A stretch of DNA of 29,844 nt from Candidatus Gastranaerophilales bacterium. Lineage in GTDB: Bacteria; Cyanobacteriota; Vampirovibrionia; Gastranaerophilales; Gastranaerophilaceae. Location: NCBI GenBank assembly GCA_910587245.1, contig CAJULX010000022.1:1-29844 (forward strand), written 5' to 3'. The notes under the pieces were generated by a model. It searched no databases and was not told where the DNA came from. It saw nothing but the letters and a program-made list of their open reading frames with translations. The translations under genes were made by a program, and so were the position numbers. This document shows, piece after piece, positions 14,686 to 23,261 of this stretch; within the stretch, counting starts at the first letter, position 1, and each line of letters begins with the position of its first letter.

Positions 14686-17124
14686 TTAGTTGATATCAAC
14701 AATTGAAATGCCGTCTCCGCCTTCGTTTTGCTCTCCCGCTCTGAATTTTGCAACATAAGGCGAGTCCGTTAAATACGCACGCACGGCGGATTTCAACGCT
14801 CCCGTACCATGTCCGTGGATAACCGTAATTTCCTGTATATTTTTTAATGATGCCATATCCAGCCTTTTTTCAAGCACATCAAGCGCTTCATCCACCCTCA
14901 TGCCCCTTAAATCCACTCTAGGGCTGAAATTTGCGCTTGCATGAAAATCATCAAAACTCACTTCAAGCTTTTTGAGCGCCTTATTTGGTTTTTTATCAGT
15001 AGCAGCAAGCTTTGAAGCCTTAATTTTAGTTTTTATAAGCCCCATCTGTACTTCGGCAAGACCCTTATCATCAGGCAATTTTGACAGTGCCGCCACCTGA
15101 TTGAGCCCCTTTATAAGCACGCTTTGTCCTATTCTTGCACTGTTCCAGTCTATCGGCGGATATTTTTCCGAAATTTCATCTTCATCTGTTGAAAAATCAG
15201 CCCTCACCTGCTGTTCCAGTTTTGCAAGCCTTGAATAAGCTCTACGCGCAATCTTTTCAGATTTTTCACGTCTTAATTCTTCAAGCACAGATTTAATTTC
15301 AGCCCTTGCGGCTTCCAGCTGTCCCTGATGTTTTTTCTTAAAATTATCGATAGTTTTCTTTTTATGTGCTTTAATCTCTTTTAGCTTGCTACCCAGGTTT
15401 TCCTCGGTTTCTTTTGCTGAAAGTCTTGATATTTCAGCTTCTCTGGTTTTTTCAATCATTTCCTGATGGGTTTTATGAATTTCATTGAAAATTTTTGTTG
15501 CGGGGTTTTGATTTTTCGATAAAAATTCTTTCGCATTCTCTACAATTTCATTGGGCATATTGAGGTTTTTTGAGATAGAGAGTGCATTTGACACCCCTGC
15601 AACTCCCAAAAGCAGCTTATAGGTAGGTTTTAAGGTATTTGTATCAAATTCCACACTGGCGTTTTTAAAGCATGAATTCTGGTATTGCAGGATTTTTAAT
15701 TCTCCAAGATGTGTCGTAGTAACGGTCAGAATACGTTTTGATGCCAAAAATTCAAGTATAGAGCGGGCAAGAGCCGCCCCTTCTTCCGGGTCTGTTCCTG
15801 CACCCAGTTCATCAAACAGCACCAAATCCTTATCCGTAGCGCAATTTAGGATATTGACCACGTTCTTAATGTGTGCTGAAAAGGTTGAGAGCGATTGTGC
15901 TATGCTCTGTTCCTCCGAAATATCGGCAAACACGCGTCTGAACGGAAAAATCCTGCAAAAAAGCACCGGAATGTGCATTCCTGAAAATGTCATGAGGGCT
16001 AAAAGTCCTACAGTCTTTAAGGTTACGGTTTTTCCTCCCGTGTTAGAGCCTGTTATTATTAAAGAATTAACCTCTTCATTTAGGTAAAAGTCGTTCTCTA
16101 CAATATTTTCGCACGTTTCAATAAGCAAAGGATGGCGCATAGCCTGCATTTCAATCTGTTTAGTATCACAAATTTCGGCAGGATTGCTTGATGTTGCAAT
16201 TGAATATTTTGCACGCGCACAGATACAGTCTAATTCGGCTAAAACCTCGACACTGAGCAGGATTTCAGCTTTAAGCGCATGAAATTTCAAACTGAGCGCA
16301 AAAAGTATCCTTTCAATTTCAGCTTTTATTTCGCTTTCAATCTGTCTAATCCTGTTGTGGAGCGGGATTAAGACCTCAGGCTCAATAAAATAAGTTTGAT
16401 TTGTGGCTGAAACGTCGTGCACTATGCCTGAAACCTTGTTTTTATCGGATGCTTTTACCTGAAACACAGTCCTGTCGCCTCTTTTGGTATACAAAGTATC
16501 CTGCAGATGTGAAACAAAATCAGAATTGTTTAAAAGCCCTGATATCAAGGCTTTTAGGTTATCATTAGTGTCATTTAGTGCGTTTTTAAGCCTTTTTAGC
16601 TCACTTGAGGCTGTGTCTTTTATTGTTAAATCCGTGTTAAAAATCTCTAAAACCTCGTCTTCAAGCGCTTTTTCAGAGATTAATCTTTCCGCAAATTCTG
16701 CTTTTAAAAGAGGTGCATTTTCTGTTTTCTGTAAAAAAGTTTTTGTAATTCGTGAGGTCTGCAGGGTTTTTGCAAGTTCCCAAATGTCTTGCGCCCCAAG
16801 CCTTTGCACCCTTAAAATGCTTTTTGCGTCACAAATGTGATAAACAGGTATTCCGCCGCCTGAAACCCCTAAATTTGCGCTGCCTTCGCCTTTTTCATCG
16901 TAAATTCTGCGCGCTTCGGATACAAAATTTAATTCTTTTTCAATAGTGTTTTTATTTGAAAACGGTCTCAGCGCAAGGCATTTGGCGGCTCCGGCTTCCG
17001 TGTTTGCAAATTTTGATAAAATTTCTAAAACTTTATCAAATTCAAGAGAACGCAAATATTTTTCCTGCGGGTTTTCATCTGAAAATCCTTGATATGAGCT
17101 GTTTTCAGGCATAGTGTCTTTCAT
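14686..17124 (-). CDS. mutS2: Endonuclease/ATPase MutS2
   Basis: An 812-residue MutS2. It lacks the mismatch-binding domain of MutS1 and acts in recombination control and, in some bacteria, in rescue of collided ribosomes. The order is: an N-terminal core/lever region; ATPase with Walker A GSNTGGKT (359-366), Walker B DLVLFDELGAGTDPEEGAAL (433-452) and TTTHLGELK; a coiled-coil rich in K and E (about 550-645); a KOW-like segment (IGQSVLIKGLNQ, 665-676); and the C-terminal Smr nuclease domain with VDLRGMRVDEAL (737-748) and HGHGTGALK (770-778). ATG 17124 is taken; ATG 17112 is possible. It starts two bases after the helicase stop codon, so both are on one transcript. Confidence 0.95.
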   Translation of the reverse strand: MKDTMPENSSYQGFSDENPQEKYLRSLEFDKVLEILSKFANTEAGAAKCLALRPFSNKNTIEKELNFVSEARRIYDEKGEGSANLGVSGGGIPVYHICDAKSILRVQRLGAQDIWELAKTLQTSRITKTFLQKTENAPLLKAEFAERLISEKALEDEVLEIFNTDLTIKDTASSELKRLKNALNDTNDNLKALISGLLNNSDFVSHLQDTLYTKRGDRTVFQVKASDKNKVSGIVHDVSATNQTYFIEPEVLIPLHNRIRQIESEIKAEIERILFALSLKFHALKAEILLSVEVLAELDCICARAKYSIATSSNPAEICDTKQIEMQAMRHPLLIETCENIVENDFYLNEEVNSLIITGSNTGGKTVTLKTVGLLALMTFSGMHIPVLFCRIFPFRRVFADISEEQSIAQSLSTFSAHIKNVVNILNCATDKDLVLFDELGAGTDPEEGAALARSILEFLASKRILTVTTTHLGELKILQYQNSCFKNASVEFDTNTLKPTYKLLLGVAGVSNALSISKNLNMPNEIVENAKEFLSKNQNPATKIFNEIHKTHQEMIEKTREAEISRLSAKETEENLGSKLKEIKAHKKKTIDNFKKKHQGQLEAARAEIKSVLEELRREKSEKIARRAYSRLAKLEQQVRADFSTDEDEISEKYPPIDWNSARIGQSVLIKGLNQVAALSKLPDDKGLAEVQMGLIKTKIKASKLAATDKKPNKALKKLEVSFDDFHASANFSPRVDLRGMRVDEALDVLEKRLDMASLKNIQEITVIHGHGTGALKSAVRAYLTDSPYVAKFRAGEQNEGGDGISIVDIN

Positions 17125-17126
17125 TC

Positions 17127-20100
17127 CTAACGGGTGATTTTTGAATATTCACCCATTATTCTATCAAGACAAGTATTTTTACTCAAGTCCCATTCTCTTT
17201 TTGTTATGCGGATTACCTTAAACCCGCACCGCTCAAGGATTGCCTGTTTTTTCATGTTGCTGACGCGGCTTTTTATGCTGTCTTCCACCCCGTCGCACTC
17301 TACGACAAGTTTTCCCAAAAGCAAATCAAGATTTACCCCGCCGCACTCAATACCCGCTCTGGTATTGGGTTCCAGCTTTCTTAATTCTAAAAATACATCT
17401 TCTTCAAATTCATTTTTAAAAGTGTTGTTATTTCTCATTTCAAAAGTTTTATTTGAGTATAAAATATATTCAAAATAATTCCTTAAAATCCCTTCGGGCA
17501 GGGTATTCGGGTCTTTTGAAACAAAATTTATCATCCTTTTTCTGGCGCGCGTTATAGCAACATTGAAAAGGTTTGGTTTTTGCAGGAATGTAAGGCTTTG
17601 AGCGTGTGCATTTTCTGCAATTGCCCATGACATAAGGATTACATCCCTTTCATCTCCCTGAAATGTATGTGCTGTACCCACTTCAATCTGGTGCTTTTGG
17701 ATTAATTCTCCGGGGAATGTTTTTAAAATATCCTTTTTGATTAACTCCACCTGTCCTCTAAAAGGGCTTATAACCCCTATGGATACAGGGTTTGAACCTT
17801 CTTTTGCATTTTCATGCATTATATCTTGAATTTTCTGTATAATGGCTTCAGATTCCGCCATATTCCTTGTTATTTCAGCATCTACAGCCCCATCTTTAAC
17901 GTAAACAAGCTCTACGGGGCATTTTTTGTCAAAATAAGGTTTCATAATTTTTATTCTGCCGCCGTAAAATTCATTGCTTGAAAACTCAATAATAGGGCGG
18001 CTTGAGCGGAAATGCTCATCCAGTAAAACGGGCGAAGCTGAATAATAATTAGCCAAATCAAACATGGAATTTGTTCTGAAACGCCACATCAGCTGGTATT
18101 TATCGTCTATTCCGTACTGATTCAGGAAGGATTGCTCTTTTGCCTTCTCTAAGAAGCTTAAATGGGCTAATTGCTTATCATCACCCACAATTACAGCCTT
18201 TTTAGCGCGGTAAAGCACCGGAAAACAGCTTGCAATGTCGCATTGGCTTGCTTCATCAATAATTACAACGTCAAACATCCCGGGTTTCAGGGGCAGGCTG
18301 TTTGAAACGGCGTATGTTGTTGTGCACCAGCAGGGAAAAGCGGCCAAAAGCGGCTTAAAATCTTCCTTTTCAAGCACTCTGTCTTGAATTACGCGTTTTC
18401 TTGAAACGAGAGATTTTGAATGCACAATAAGTCTCTGGCGTTTTTTCTGGTCGCAAAGAAGTTCTTTCAGGGCGTTTCGCCTTCTGTTCCTTAAAATATC
18501 CACTGCAAGGCGTTTTTGCTTTCCTTTAAGCGCTCCGATTTTCTTTAAAATCTGATGAAGATTTCCTATGTTCATAATCTCATCTTCAATTGAATTTAAT
18601 TCGGCTAAAAGCCCTTCCGCATCAAGCTCATAGGATAATCTTCCCGTTAAATCGCTTAATTTTAAAGGTTTTTTATAATTTAAAATTTTCTTAATTTTAT
18701 TTATTTTTCCGTTGGCGGAGATGTTAAAAAACAAGCCTTTTTTGCCTGATTGGATATCATTTTTAAGTTTTGTAACGGTTTCTTTAAGTATCTTAACCTC
18801 ATCTAAATCCAGACGTCCCGTTATATAGCGCATTTTGCCTATGGCATCAAGCGTTTCCTGCGCCTCTGTCTTATTTTGAGTATATTTTTTTTCTAATTGA
18901 ATAATTTTTTCAACTGCATTTTCAAGCCGTTTAATTTCATCCAAAAGCGCCTTCATATCAGGCACATCAGCTAAAACGGCATCCGCATAATCGGAATCCA
19001 AATCCACCTTGTTTGAAAGAAGGTCTTCGAGCTTGAATGTCAGCTGTTTCTGGTAGTTCGCCCTGCCTGAGCGAAGCGCAAGATAAGGCGCGCCAAGCTC
19101 ATTGAGCCTTTCTGCAACAACATCTACGGCTTTATCCATTCTGCTTGCCACAAGCACTGTTTTGCCGTTTGCAATCAGGTGAGATACAAGATTTACAATG
19201 GTTTGCGATTTTCCTGTCCCCGGAGGGCCGTATACTGCAAGGAAATCATTTTCTTCAATTTTTCTTACGACATCTTCCTGCGAATCGCTTAAAGACAGCG
19301 GTGTTACGGGGAAGAAATCCTTAATTACAGGCTCTTTTATCGGTATCTGCTTACCGTTGGATGTTAAATATTCTTCCTGAATAATGTTTAATGCAGTTTC
19401 TTTTATTGTTCCGAAAGGTTTTTCACCTATTTGCAAAAGCTCATGAAGCACCCCTGCCGTTACGGTAGGTCTTTTGGTTAGTATAACAGCCTGTTTGCGT
19501 GTCAAAACAAGTTTTTCAAGCTTCACTTTCGGTTTCTGTTTTATTGTTTCAATCGCATCGTAATCCGTTTCTTCAAGTTCTTCAAGGTTTTCAAGCGAAT
19601 CGGCGGCGTAAAAATCTTCAAGCTCCTGTTTGAAATCTCTTGAATCTTCTTCAACAGTCGGTGTGAGCGAAATTTCCACATCAGGCACCACGGATTTTAA
19701 AGTTGTTAAAAATATCTCAAGCGAATCCTCGGTAAGCGGCAATTCAGGCACCGTCTCAAGAAGCCCCGAAAGAAGCGCATCCACTTCATCTTCTTCATCT
19801 TTTTTAATCAGCTGGGCAAGAGCCCCCGTATTCAAGGATAAAATATCATCTTCTGCGGTTAATTTTATATTTTTGCCTGTTCTCTCAAGCTTGCATGGCA
19901 CATATAAAATAGGGGTTAAAAATTCATTATTCTTGCGGCTTTTGCCGTTTTTGCCCTCTAAAAATAAAAATCCGTAGATTAAATATTTTTCTTTCTGGCT
20001 CATATCGGACTGCACCATAAGCTCTGTCAGGTAGCTGTCAGCCCCGTCAAGCATCTGCGGTTTGTCAAATTCACTGAAAAGTGTTTCTGTGCCTTTTAAA

Positions 20101-20252
20101 AATACCCATTTATTATCTTTATCGCCCTTTAAATTCCGGAATGTGGAGGATTTCACCTCTTCTCTTATGCAATCATGGAGATACTGGGATATTTTTTTTA
20201 TAAAACTTCCTGTAAATGCCTGTGTGATAACCTTTGGTACAGCTTGAAGCAT
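17127..20252 (-). CDS. SF1 (UPF1-like) helicase fused to a C-terminal restriction-endonuclease-like domain
   Basis: A 1041-residue protein. Residues 1-325 have no motif I recognise, with an acidic linker at about 151-240. The helicase has Walker A GPPGTGKS (342-349), then a roughly 300-residue insert with coiled-coil character, then IIDEASQ (664-670), VGDDKQL (689-695), HFRS (747-750), VGTAHTFQGDERDV (858-871) and NVAITRARKR (897-906). The last 90 residues look like a PD-(D/E)XK/DUF559-type nuclease: FEEDVFLEL, NLDLLLGKLVVECDG (975-988; D976, E985) and KKQAILERCGFKVIRI. Such helicase-nuclease fusions occur in anti-phage and DNA-repair settings, but its role is inferred. ATG 20252 is chosen for its AAAAGGAAAA site; the longer frame runs through a tRNA. 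Confidence 0.85.
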   Translation of the reverse strand: MLQAVPKVITQAFTGSFIKKISQYLHDCIREEVKSSTFRNLKGDKDNKWVFLKGTETLFSEFDKPQMLDGADSYLTELMVQSDMSQKEKYLIYGFLFLEGKNGKSRKNNEFLTPILYVPCKLERTGKNIKLTAEDDILSLNTGALAQLIKKDEEDEVDALLSGLLETVPELPLTEDSLEIFLTTLKSVVPDVEISLTPTVEEDSRDFKQELEDFYAADSLENLEELEETDYDAIETIKQKPKVKLEKLVLTRKQAVILTKRPTVTAGVLHELLQIGEKPFGTIKETALNIIQEEYLTSNGKQIPIKEPVIKDFFPVTPLSLSDSQEDVVRKIEENDFLAVYGPPGTGKSQTIVNLVSHLIANGKTVLVASRMDKAVDVVAERLNELGAPYLALRSGRANYQKQLTFKLEDLLSNKVDLDSDYADAVLADVPDMKALLDEIKRLENAVEKIIQLEKKYTQNKTEAQETLDAIGKMRYITGRLDLDEVKILKETVTKLKNDIQSGKKGLFFNISANGKINKIKKILNYKKPLKLSDLTGRLSYELDAEGLLAELNSIEDEIMNIGNLHQILKKIGALKGKQKRLAVDILRNRRRNALKELLCDQKKRQRLIVHSKSLVSRKRVIQDRVLEKEDFKPLLAAFPCWCTTTYAVSNSLPLKPGMFDVVIIDEASQCDIASCFPVLYRAKKAVIVGDDKQLAHLSFLEKAKEQSFLNQYGIDDKYQLMWRFRTNSMFDLANYYSASPVLLDEHFRSSRPIIEFSSNEFYGGRIKIMKPYFDKKCPVELVYVKDGAVDAEITRNMAESEAIIQKIQDIMHENAKEGSNPVSIGVISPFRGQVELIKKDILKTFPGELIQKHQIEVGTAHTFQGDERDVILMSWAIAENAHAQSLTFLQKPNLFNVAITRARKRMINFVSKDPNTLPEGILRNYFEYILYSNKTFEMRNNNTFKNEFEEDVFLELRKLEPNTRAGIECGGVNLDLLLGKLVVECDGVEDSIKSRVSNMKKQAILERCGFKVIRITKREWDLSKNTCLDRIMGEYSKITR

Positions 20253-20416
20253 GGAATATTTTCCTTTTTTGTTATTTATCCGTTCTGCAATTATAGCATT
20301 TTTTTTAAAAACCACGGTCATATAAAAGTGGTAAAAATCTACTTGAAAAAAAGTTTTTTTTGGTATAAAATCGGTGGTAACCTTGCATTGTGCTGGTTTT
20401 GAAAATAGAATATCAT

Positions 20417-20489
20417 GCGGACGTAACTCAATTGGTAGAGTCCTTGCCTTCCAAGCAAGTTGTTGCGAGTTCGAGCCTCGTCGTCCGCT
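20417..20489 (+). tRNA. tRNA-Gly (anticodon TCC)
   Basis: The acceptor arms GCGGACG (20417-20423) and CGTCCGC (20482-20488) pair fully. The anticodon stem CTTGC/GCAAG encloses loop CTTCCAA, giving anticodon TCC, which reads GGA. The T arm carries the usual GTTCGAGCC. No CCA is encoded. It is transcribed away from the helicase gene, and a TATAAA (20364-20369) with TTGAAA 15 bases upstream is a weak promoter candidate. Confidence 0.95.
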
Positions 20490-20593
20490 ATTTTTTATGG
20501 GTATAAGTGTGCGAGAACGAGCAACGTTGCGATGCTTCAATCGTAGGCACAGCTTGCGAGCCGTACGAGTGAAGTATGCGCCGATTGCGTAGT

Positions 20594-20655
20594 AAAATCG
20601 AGAACAATTGTTCCGATTTTCAAGCAAGCCAGAAGTGAGAGCCTCGTCGTCCGCT
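20594..20655 (+). repeat. Duplicated 3' part of tRNA-Gly with adjacent palindrome
   Basis: GAGCCTCGTCGTCCGCT (17 bases) occurs at 20473-20489, the tRNA 3' end, and again at 20639-20655. Before it, CAAGCAAG is also shared (20452-20459 and 20621-20628), with a 3-base difference in spacing. Between the copies, 20594-20620 is a near-perfect palindrome centred on GAACAATTGTTC. It may be a partial tRNA duplication or a leftover attachment site. Confidence 0.7.
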
Positions 20656-20664
20656 CCATTTATT

Positions 20665-20687
20665 AAAAGCCCGAACGGGGCTTTTTT
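20665..20687 (+). terminator. Intrinsic terminator between the two tRNA-Gly genes
   Basis: AAAAGCCC (20665-20672) pairs with GGGCTTTT (20678-20685) around a short loop, and six T follow. It ends the transcript of the first tRNA, after the duplicated 3' fragment. Confidence 0.85.
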
Positions 20688-20704
20688 AGTTTAAATCCTT
20701 TTTT

Positions 20705-20776
20705 GCGGGGGTAATTCAGTGGTAGAATGCAACCTTCCCAAGGTTGACGCCGCGGGTTCGAGCCCCGTCCCCCGCT
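20705..20776 (+). tRNA. tRNA-Gly (anticodon CCC)
   Basis: Acceptor arms GCGGGGG and CCCCCGC pair fully. The anticodon stem CAACC/GGTTG encloses TTCCCAA, giving anticodon CCC for GGG codons. The T arm reads GCGGGTTCGAGCCCCGT. No encoded CCA. Two glycine tRNAs sit 215 bases apart. Confidence 0.93.
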
Positions 20777-20846
20777 GATTATTTATGATAATGCTTTCTA
20801 AGAATCCTTAAAGTAACTTTTTTTATGGTGTCCGTTTTTAAACCTC

Positions 20847-20877
20847 TTGACTTGGAGTTTACTCAAGGTTATAAAAT
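20847..20877 (+). promoter_or_regulatory. Promoter with MerR-type dyad before the acetyltransferase
   Basis: TTGACT (20847-20852) is the -35. TATAAA (20870-20875) gives a 17-base spacer, and TAAAAT (20872-20877) a 19-base spacer. The spacer holds CTTGGAGT-TT-ACTCAAGG, the kind of dyad MerR-family regulators bind between -35 and -10. No MerR gene is in the window. Confidence 0.55.
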
Positions 20878-20898
20878 TTCAAAAAAGGAGTTTTAAAA

Positions 20899-21438
20899 AT
20901 GGAAGAAGTAAGAATTGATTTAAGAATACCCGATGAAGAACGTGAAAAAGAGCTGAAAAGAGCAGCCGAGCTCTGTTTTAAAATAAATAACACAATACCC
21001 GGCACGCCTGAATGCAGAAAATTAACGGAAGAATTATTTACAAACGGTGTGGATGAAACCACAATAATAAACCCGCCCGTTTTTACTTTGCTTGGAAATA
21101 CCGTAAAACTCGGCAAAGGCATAGTTTTGATGAACGGGTTTAAATGCATGTCATCAGGCGGCCTTACCATTGAAGACAATACGCTTGTTGCAATAAATTG
21201 CACAATTTTAACAAATAACCATGATTTTTACGACAGACCTGTTATCACCTGTAAACCCGTTCATATAAAGAAAAATGTCTGGATAGGGGCAAATGTTACA
21301 ATTCTGCCCGGGGTGACTATAGGTGAAAATGCAATAGTGGGTGCATGCTCGGTTGTAACAAAGGATGTGCCTGATAACGCCGTTGTTGTTGGAAATCCTG
21401 CAAAAATAATCAAATATCTTGATAAGGACAAATTTTAG
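20899..21438 (+). CDS. Sugar O-acetyltransferase, maltose/galactoside acetyltransferase family
   Basis: A 179-residue left-handed beta-helix acetyltransferase that moves acetyl from acetyl-CoA to a sugar hydroxyl. N-terminal helices are followed by hexapeptide-repeat coils such as IEDNTLVAINCTIL, IKKNVWIGANVTILPGVTIGENAIVGACSVVTKDVPDNAVVVGNPAKII. The catalytic histidine is H108 in NNHDFYDRP, as in the MAT/GAT group. The N-terminal maltose-acetyltransferase cap is somewhat different from that of E. coli Maa. ATG 20899 has AAGGAG nine bases upstream. It stands alone behind a promoter with a MerR-like dyad, and the GT8 gene follows at 50 bases. The sugar is unknown. Confidence 0.88.
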   Translation: MEEVRIDLRIPDEEREKELKRAAELCFKINNTIPGTPECRKLTEELFTNGVDETTIINPPVFTLLGNTVKLGKGIVLMNGFKCMSSGGLTIEDNTLVAINCTILTNNHDFYDRPVITCKPVHIKKNVWIGANVTILPGVTIGENAIVGACSVVTKDVPDNAVVVGNPAKIIKYLDKDKF

Positions 21439-21488
21439 CAATATAAAAATGTTTGGCAAAGTGTGCTTCAAGGTGTTATTATCGTCTT

Positions 21489-22445
21489 ATGGCTTTGAAA
21501 ATTCCTGTATTTTTATGCACCGATGATAATTATGCGCCGTATGCCGCAGCTGCAATGGCGTCTATATTAAAACATACAAAAGAATTTATAAATTTTTTTG
21601 TTATAGATACGGGAATTTCTAAAAAGAATAAACGCCTGATTGCTTTGCAGAATAAATTTTTTGATAATTTTTCTTTAGAATTCATAAAAATTGACCCTAA
21701 GAAATATTTTAAAAATTTTCCGACTCTTCCGTTTATAAGTTCCGCTATGTACGGCCGTTATTTAATTGCGGAATTAAAACCCGAAATAAATAAAGCGGTT
21801 TATACGGATGTTGATGTCGTATTCACGGGCGATATAAAAGAACTTTACAATGAATCTTTGGACGGGTTTATGCTTGGTGCTGTGCCTTCTCAAAGAGGAA
21901 AACTTAACAATAATTATTTTGAAATAAAGAAAAGCTTAAATCTTGATTTTGAGCATAAATTTTTTATGTCAGGGCTGCTTTTGATAGATTGTGTTCAATG
22001 GAGGCAAAGCAATATTTTTCAAAAGCTGATGAATGAAACGGAAAGACTTTCAAAACAATTAATCTGCCCTGATCAAGAGGTGTTAAATGTTGTATTTAAC
22101 AATAATTATAAACCGCTTGATGTAAGGTATTGTGTTATCTATAAGCTTTTTAAAGATTGTTATAATAAAGATGAAATTGATGAAATTCTGAAAAAACAAT
22201 TAATTATCCACTACCCCGGCGGCGGAGATGAAAAACCCTGGAATAACAAAAAACTTATATCTGCCGAATATTTTTGGGATATTGTAAAATATACAAATTT
22301 TGAAGGTATTATCATTAAAAAATATATCCTATGGAAAATCAGGGGTTATTTAAATAACCTAAAAAGCAGATTTATAAATTTTTTGAAAAAAATCAAAAGA
22401 AAATTACAATATTTGCTCCGCCTTCAAGATAAATCGAAGTTTTAA
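21489..22445 (+). CDS. Glycosyltransferase family 8 protein
   Basis: A 318-residue GT-A fold enzyme of family GT8 (LgtC, WaaJ/WaaI-like galactosyl- or glucosyltransferases). The opening KIPVFLCTDDNYAPYAAAAMASIL (4-27) is the nucleotide-sugar site, YTDVDVVFTGDIKELYN (105-121) contains the D107-V-D109 metal motif, and HYPGGGDEKPW near the end is the family's H-x-x-G-x-x-KPW metal and phosphate contact. ATG 21489 is chosen because it gives the normal GT8 N-terminus; the ribosome site is poor (AAGGTG 13 bases away). The C-terminal basic, amphipathic tail (about 280-318) suits membrane association. Probably makes a surface glycan; sugar and acceptor unknown. Confidence 0.9.
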   Translation: MALKIPVFLCTDDNYAPYAAAAMASILKHTKEFINFFVIDTGISKKNKRLIALQNKFFDNFSLEFIKIDPKKYFKNFPTLPFISSAMYGRYLIAELKPEINKAVYTDVDVVFTGDIKELYNESLDGFMLGAVPSQRGKLNNNYFEIKKSLNLDFEHKFFMSGLLLIDCVQWRQSNIFQKLMNETERLSKQLICPDQEVLNVVFNNNYKPLDVRYCVIYKLFKDCYNKDEIDEILKKQLIIHYPGGGDEKPWNNKKLISAEYFWDIVKYTNFEGIIIKKYILWKIRGYLNNLKSRFINFLKKIKRKLQYLLRLQDKSKF

Positions 22446-22448
22446 AAT

Positions 22449-22535
22449 TTAATCCTTTTTTATTTTTTTGGCATATAGCCCCACTGCACCGAAAATTATA
22501 ATTAATGCAGCTGCAATGTCTAATAAATTTTCCAT
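22449..22535 (-). CDS. Small single-span membrane peptide (28 residues)
   Basis: ATG 22535 to TAA at 22449-22451. The peptide begins MENLLDIAAALIII, continues with a small-residue FGAVGLYA stretch, and ends with basic KKIKKD, which is one transmembrane helix with a positive cytoplasmic end. AGGAA lies about six bases before the start, and the frame begins 8 bases after the LOG-family stop codon, so it is likely the second gene of that transcript. I recognise no family and suggest no function. It fills the whole gap between its neighbours. Confidence 0.55.
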   Translation of the reverse strand: MENLLDIAAALIIIFGAVGLYAKKIKKD

Positions 22536-22543
22536 AAAAATTC

Positions 22544-23131
22544 CTACCTAGCGTAAAGTTCTTCTTTTGTAATTTCAAGAGCAGATTCTTTATATGTTTT
22601 TAAATATTCTACCGCTTCTTTTGCTGTTTTTGCAACATAATAAAGTTCGCGCGCTCTTTTGTATGCAAATTTCTGTTCTAAAATTTCATCAAAAAATTCA
22701 ATTAAATGGTTATAAAATCCGTTTGTGTTCAAAAGAACAATCGGCTTTTTATTATACCCCAACTGTTTTTGCACAATCATTTCGCTTAACTCTTCAAGGG
22801 TGCCGAAGCCGCCGGGGAGTGCTACAACCGCTTCGCTCATTTCATCCATTTTTGCTTTTCTTTCGCGCATTCCTTTTGTCACGTAAAATTCATCACAGTC
22901 TTTTGAATTTTCCGCCATCTCTTTTAATTTTTCAGGCATGATTCCTATTATTTTTCTGCCGTTTTCTTTCACTTTTTGTGCGCATGTCCACATAAGCCCG
23001 AGGCAGCTTCCGCCATATACCATGTTGTATCCTGCCTCAGCCAGCAATTTACCGAGTTCTGATGCTTCTTTATAATATATTTCGTCTAAAAAATTGCATG
23101 AAGATGCAAATACGCATACATTTTTTATCAT
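22544..23131 (-). CDS. LOG family protein (TIGR00730 Rossmann fold)
   Basis: A 195-residue single-domain Rossmann-like protein. Family motifs are GGSCLGLM (40-47) and LPGGFGTLEEL (105-115), the PGGxGTxxE signature that binds a nucleotide phosphate and holds the catalytic Glu; MRERKAKM (88-95) is also conserved. Characterised members release cytokinin-like bases from nucleoside 5'-monophosphates (LOG activity) or hydrolyse purine nucleotides. ATG 23131 follows AGAGGA at seven bases. Divergent from gap. Substrate is not decided by sequence alone. Confidence 0.88.
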   Translation of the reverse strand: MIKNVCVFASSCNFLDEIYYKEASELGKLLAEAGYNMVYGGSCLGLMWTCAQKVKENGRKIIGIMPEKLKEMAENSKDCDEFYVTKGMRERKAKMDEMSEAVVALPGGFGTLEELSEMIVQKQLGYNKKPIVLLNTNGFYNHLIEFFDEILEQKFAYKRARELYYVAKTAKEAVEYLKTYKESALEITKEELYAR

Positions 23132-23195
23132 TTGAAAAATCCTCTCAGCTGTCTAATATAAAAATACCATAATTTAAAACTTTATTCTTGTTTGC

Positions 23196-23224
23196 TTGAA
23201 AATTTTGTATTTTTGTAATATAAA
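23196..23224 (+). promoter_or_regulatory. Promoter of gap
   Basis: TTGAAA (23196-23201) and TATAAA (23219-23224) with a 17-base spacer, followed 19 bases later by the AGAAGGAGAAG ribosome site. A strong signal, fitting a highly expressed gene. Confidence 0.7.
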
Positions 23225-23261
23225 TAGCTTGTTAGTTTTATATAGAAGGAGAAGAACCATT

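Noticed and set aside
20253..20627. The helicase frame stays open 125 codons further upstream
   Set aside because: That extension runs through tRNA-Gly(TCC) and its flanks on the other strand; the ATG at 20252 has a good ribosome site and begins normal protein sequence.
23196..23261. Longer N-terminus for gap
   Set aside because: It covers the promoter -35 and -10 and the ribosome site; the ATG at 23262 gives the usual GAPDH start.
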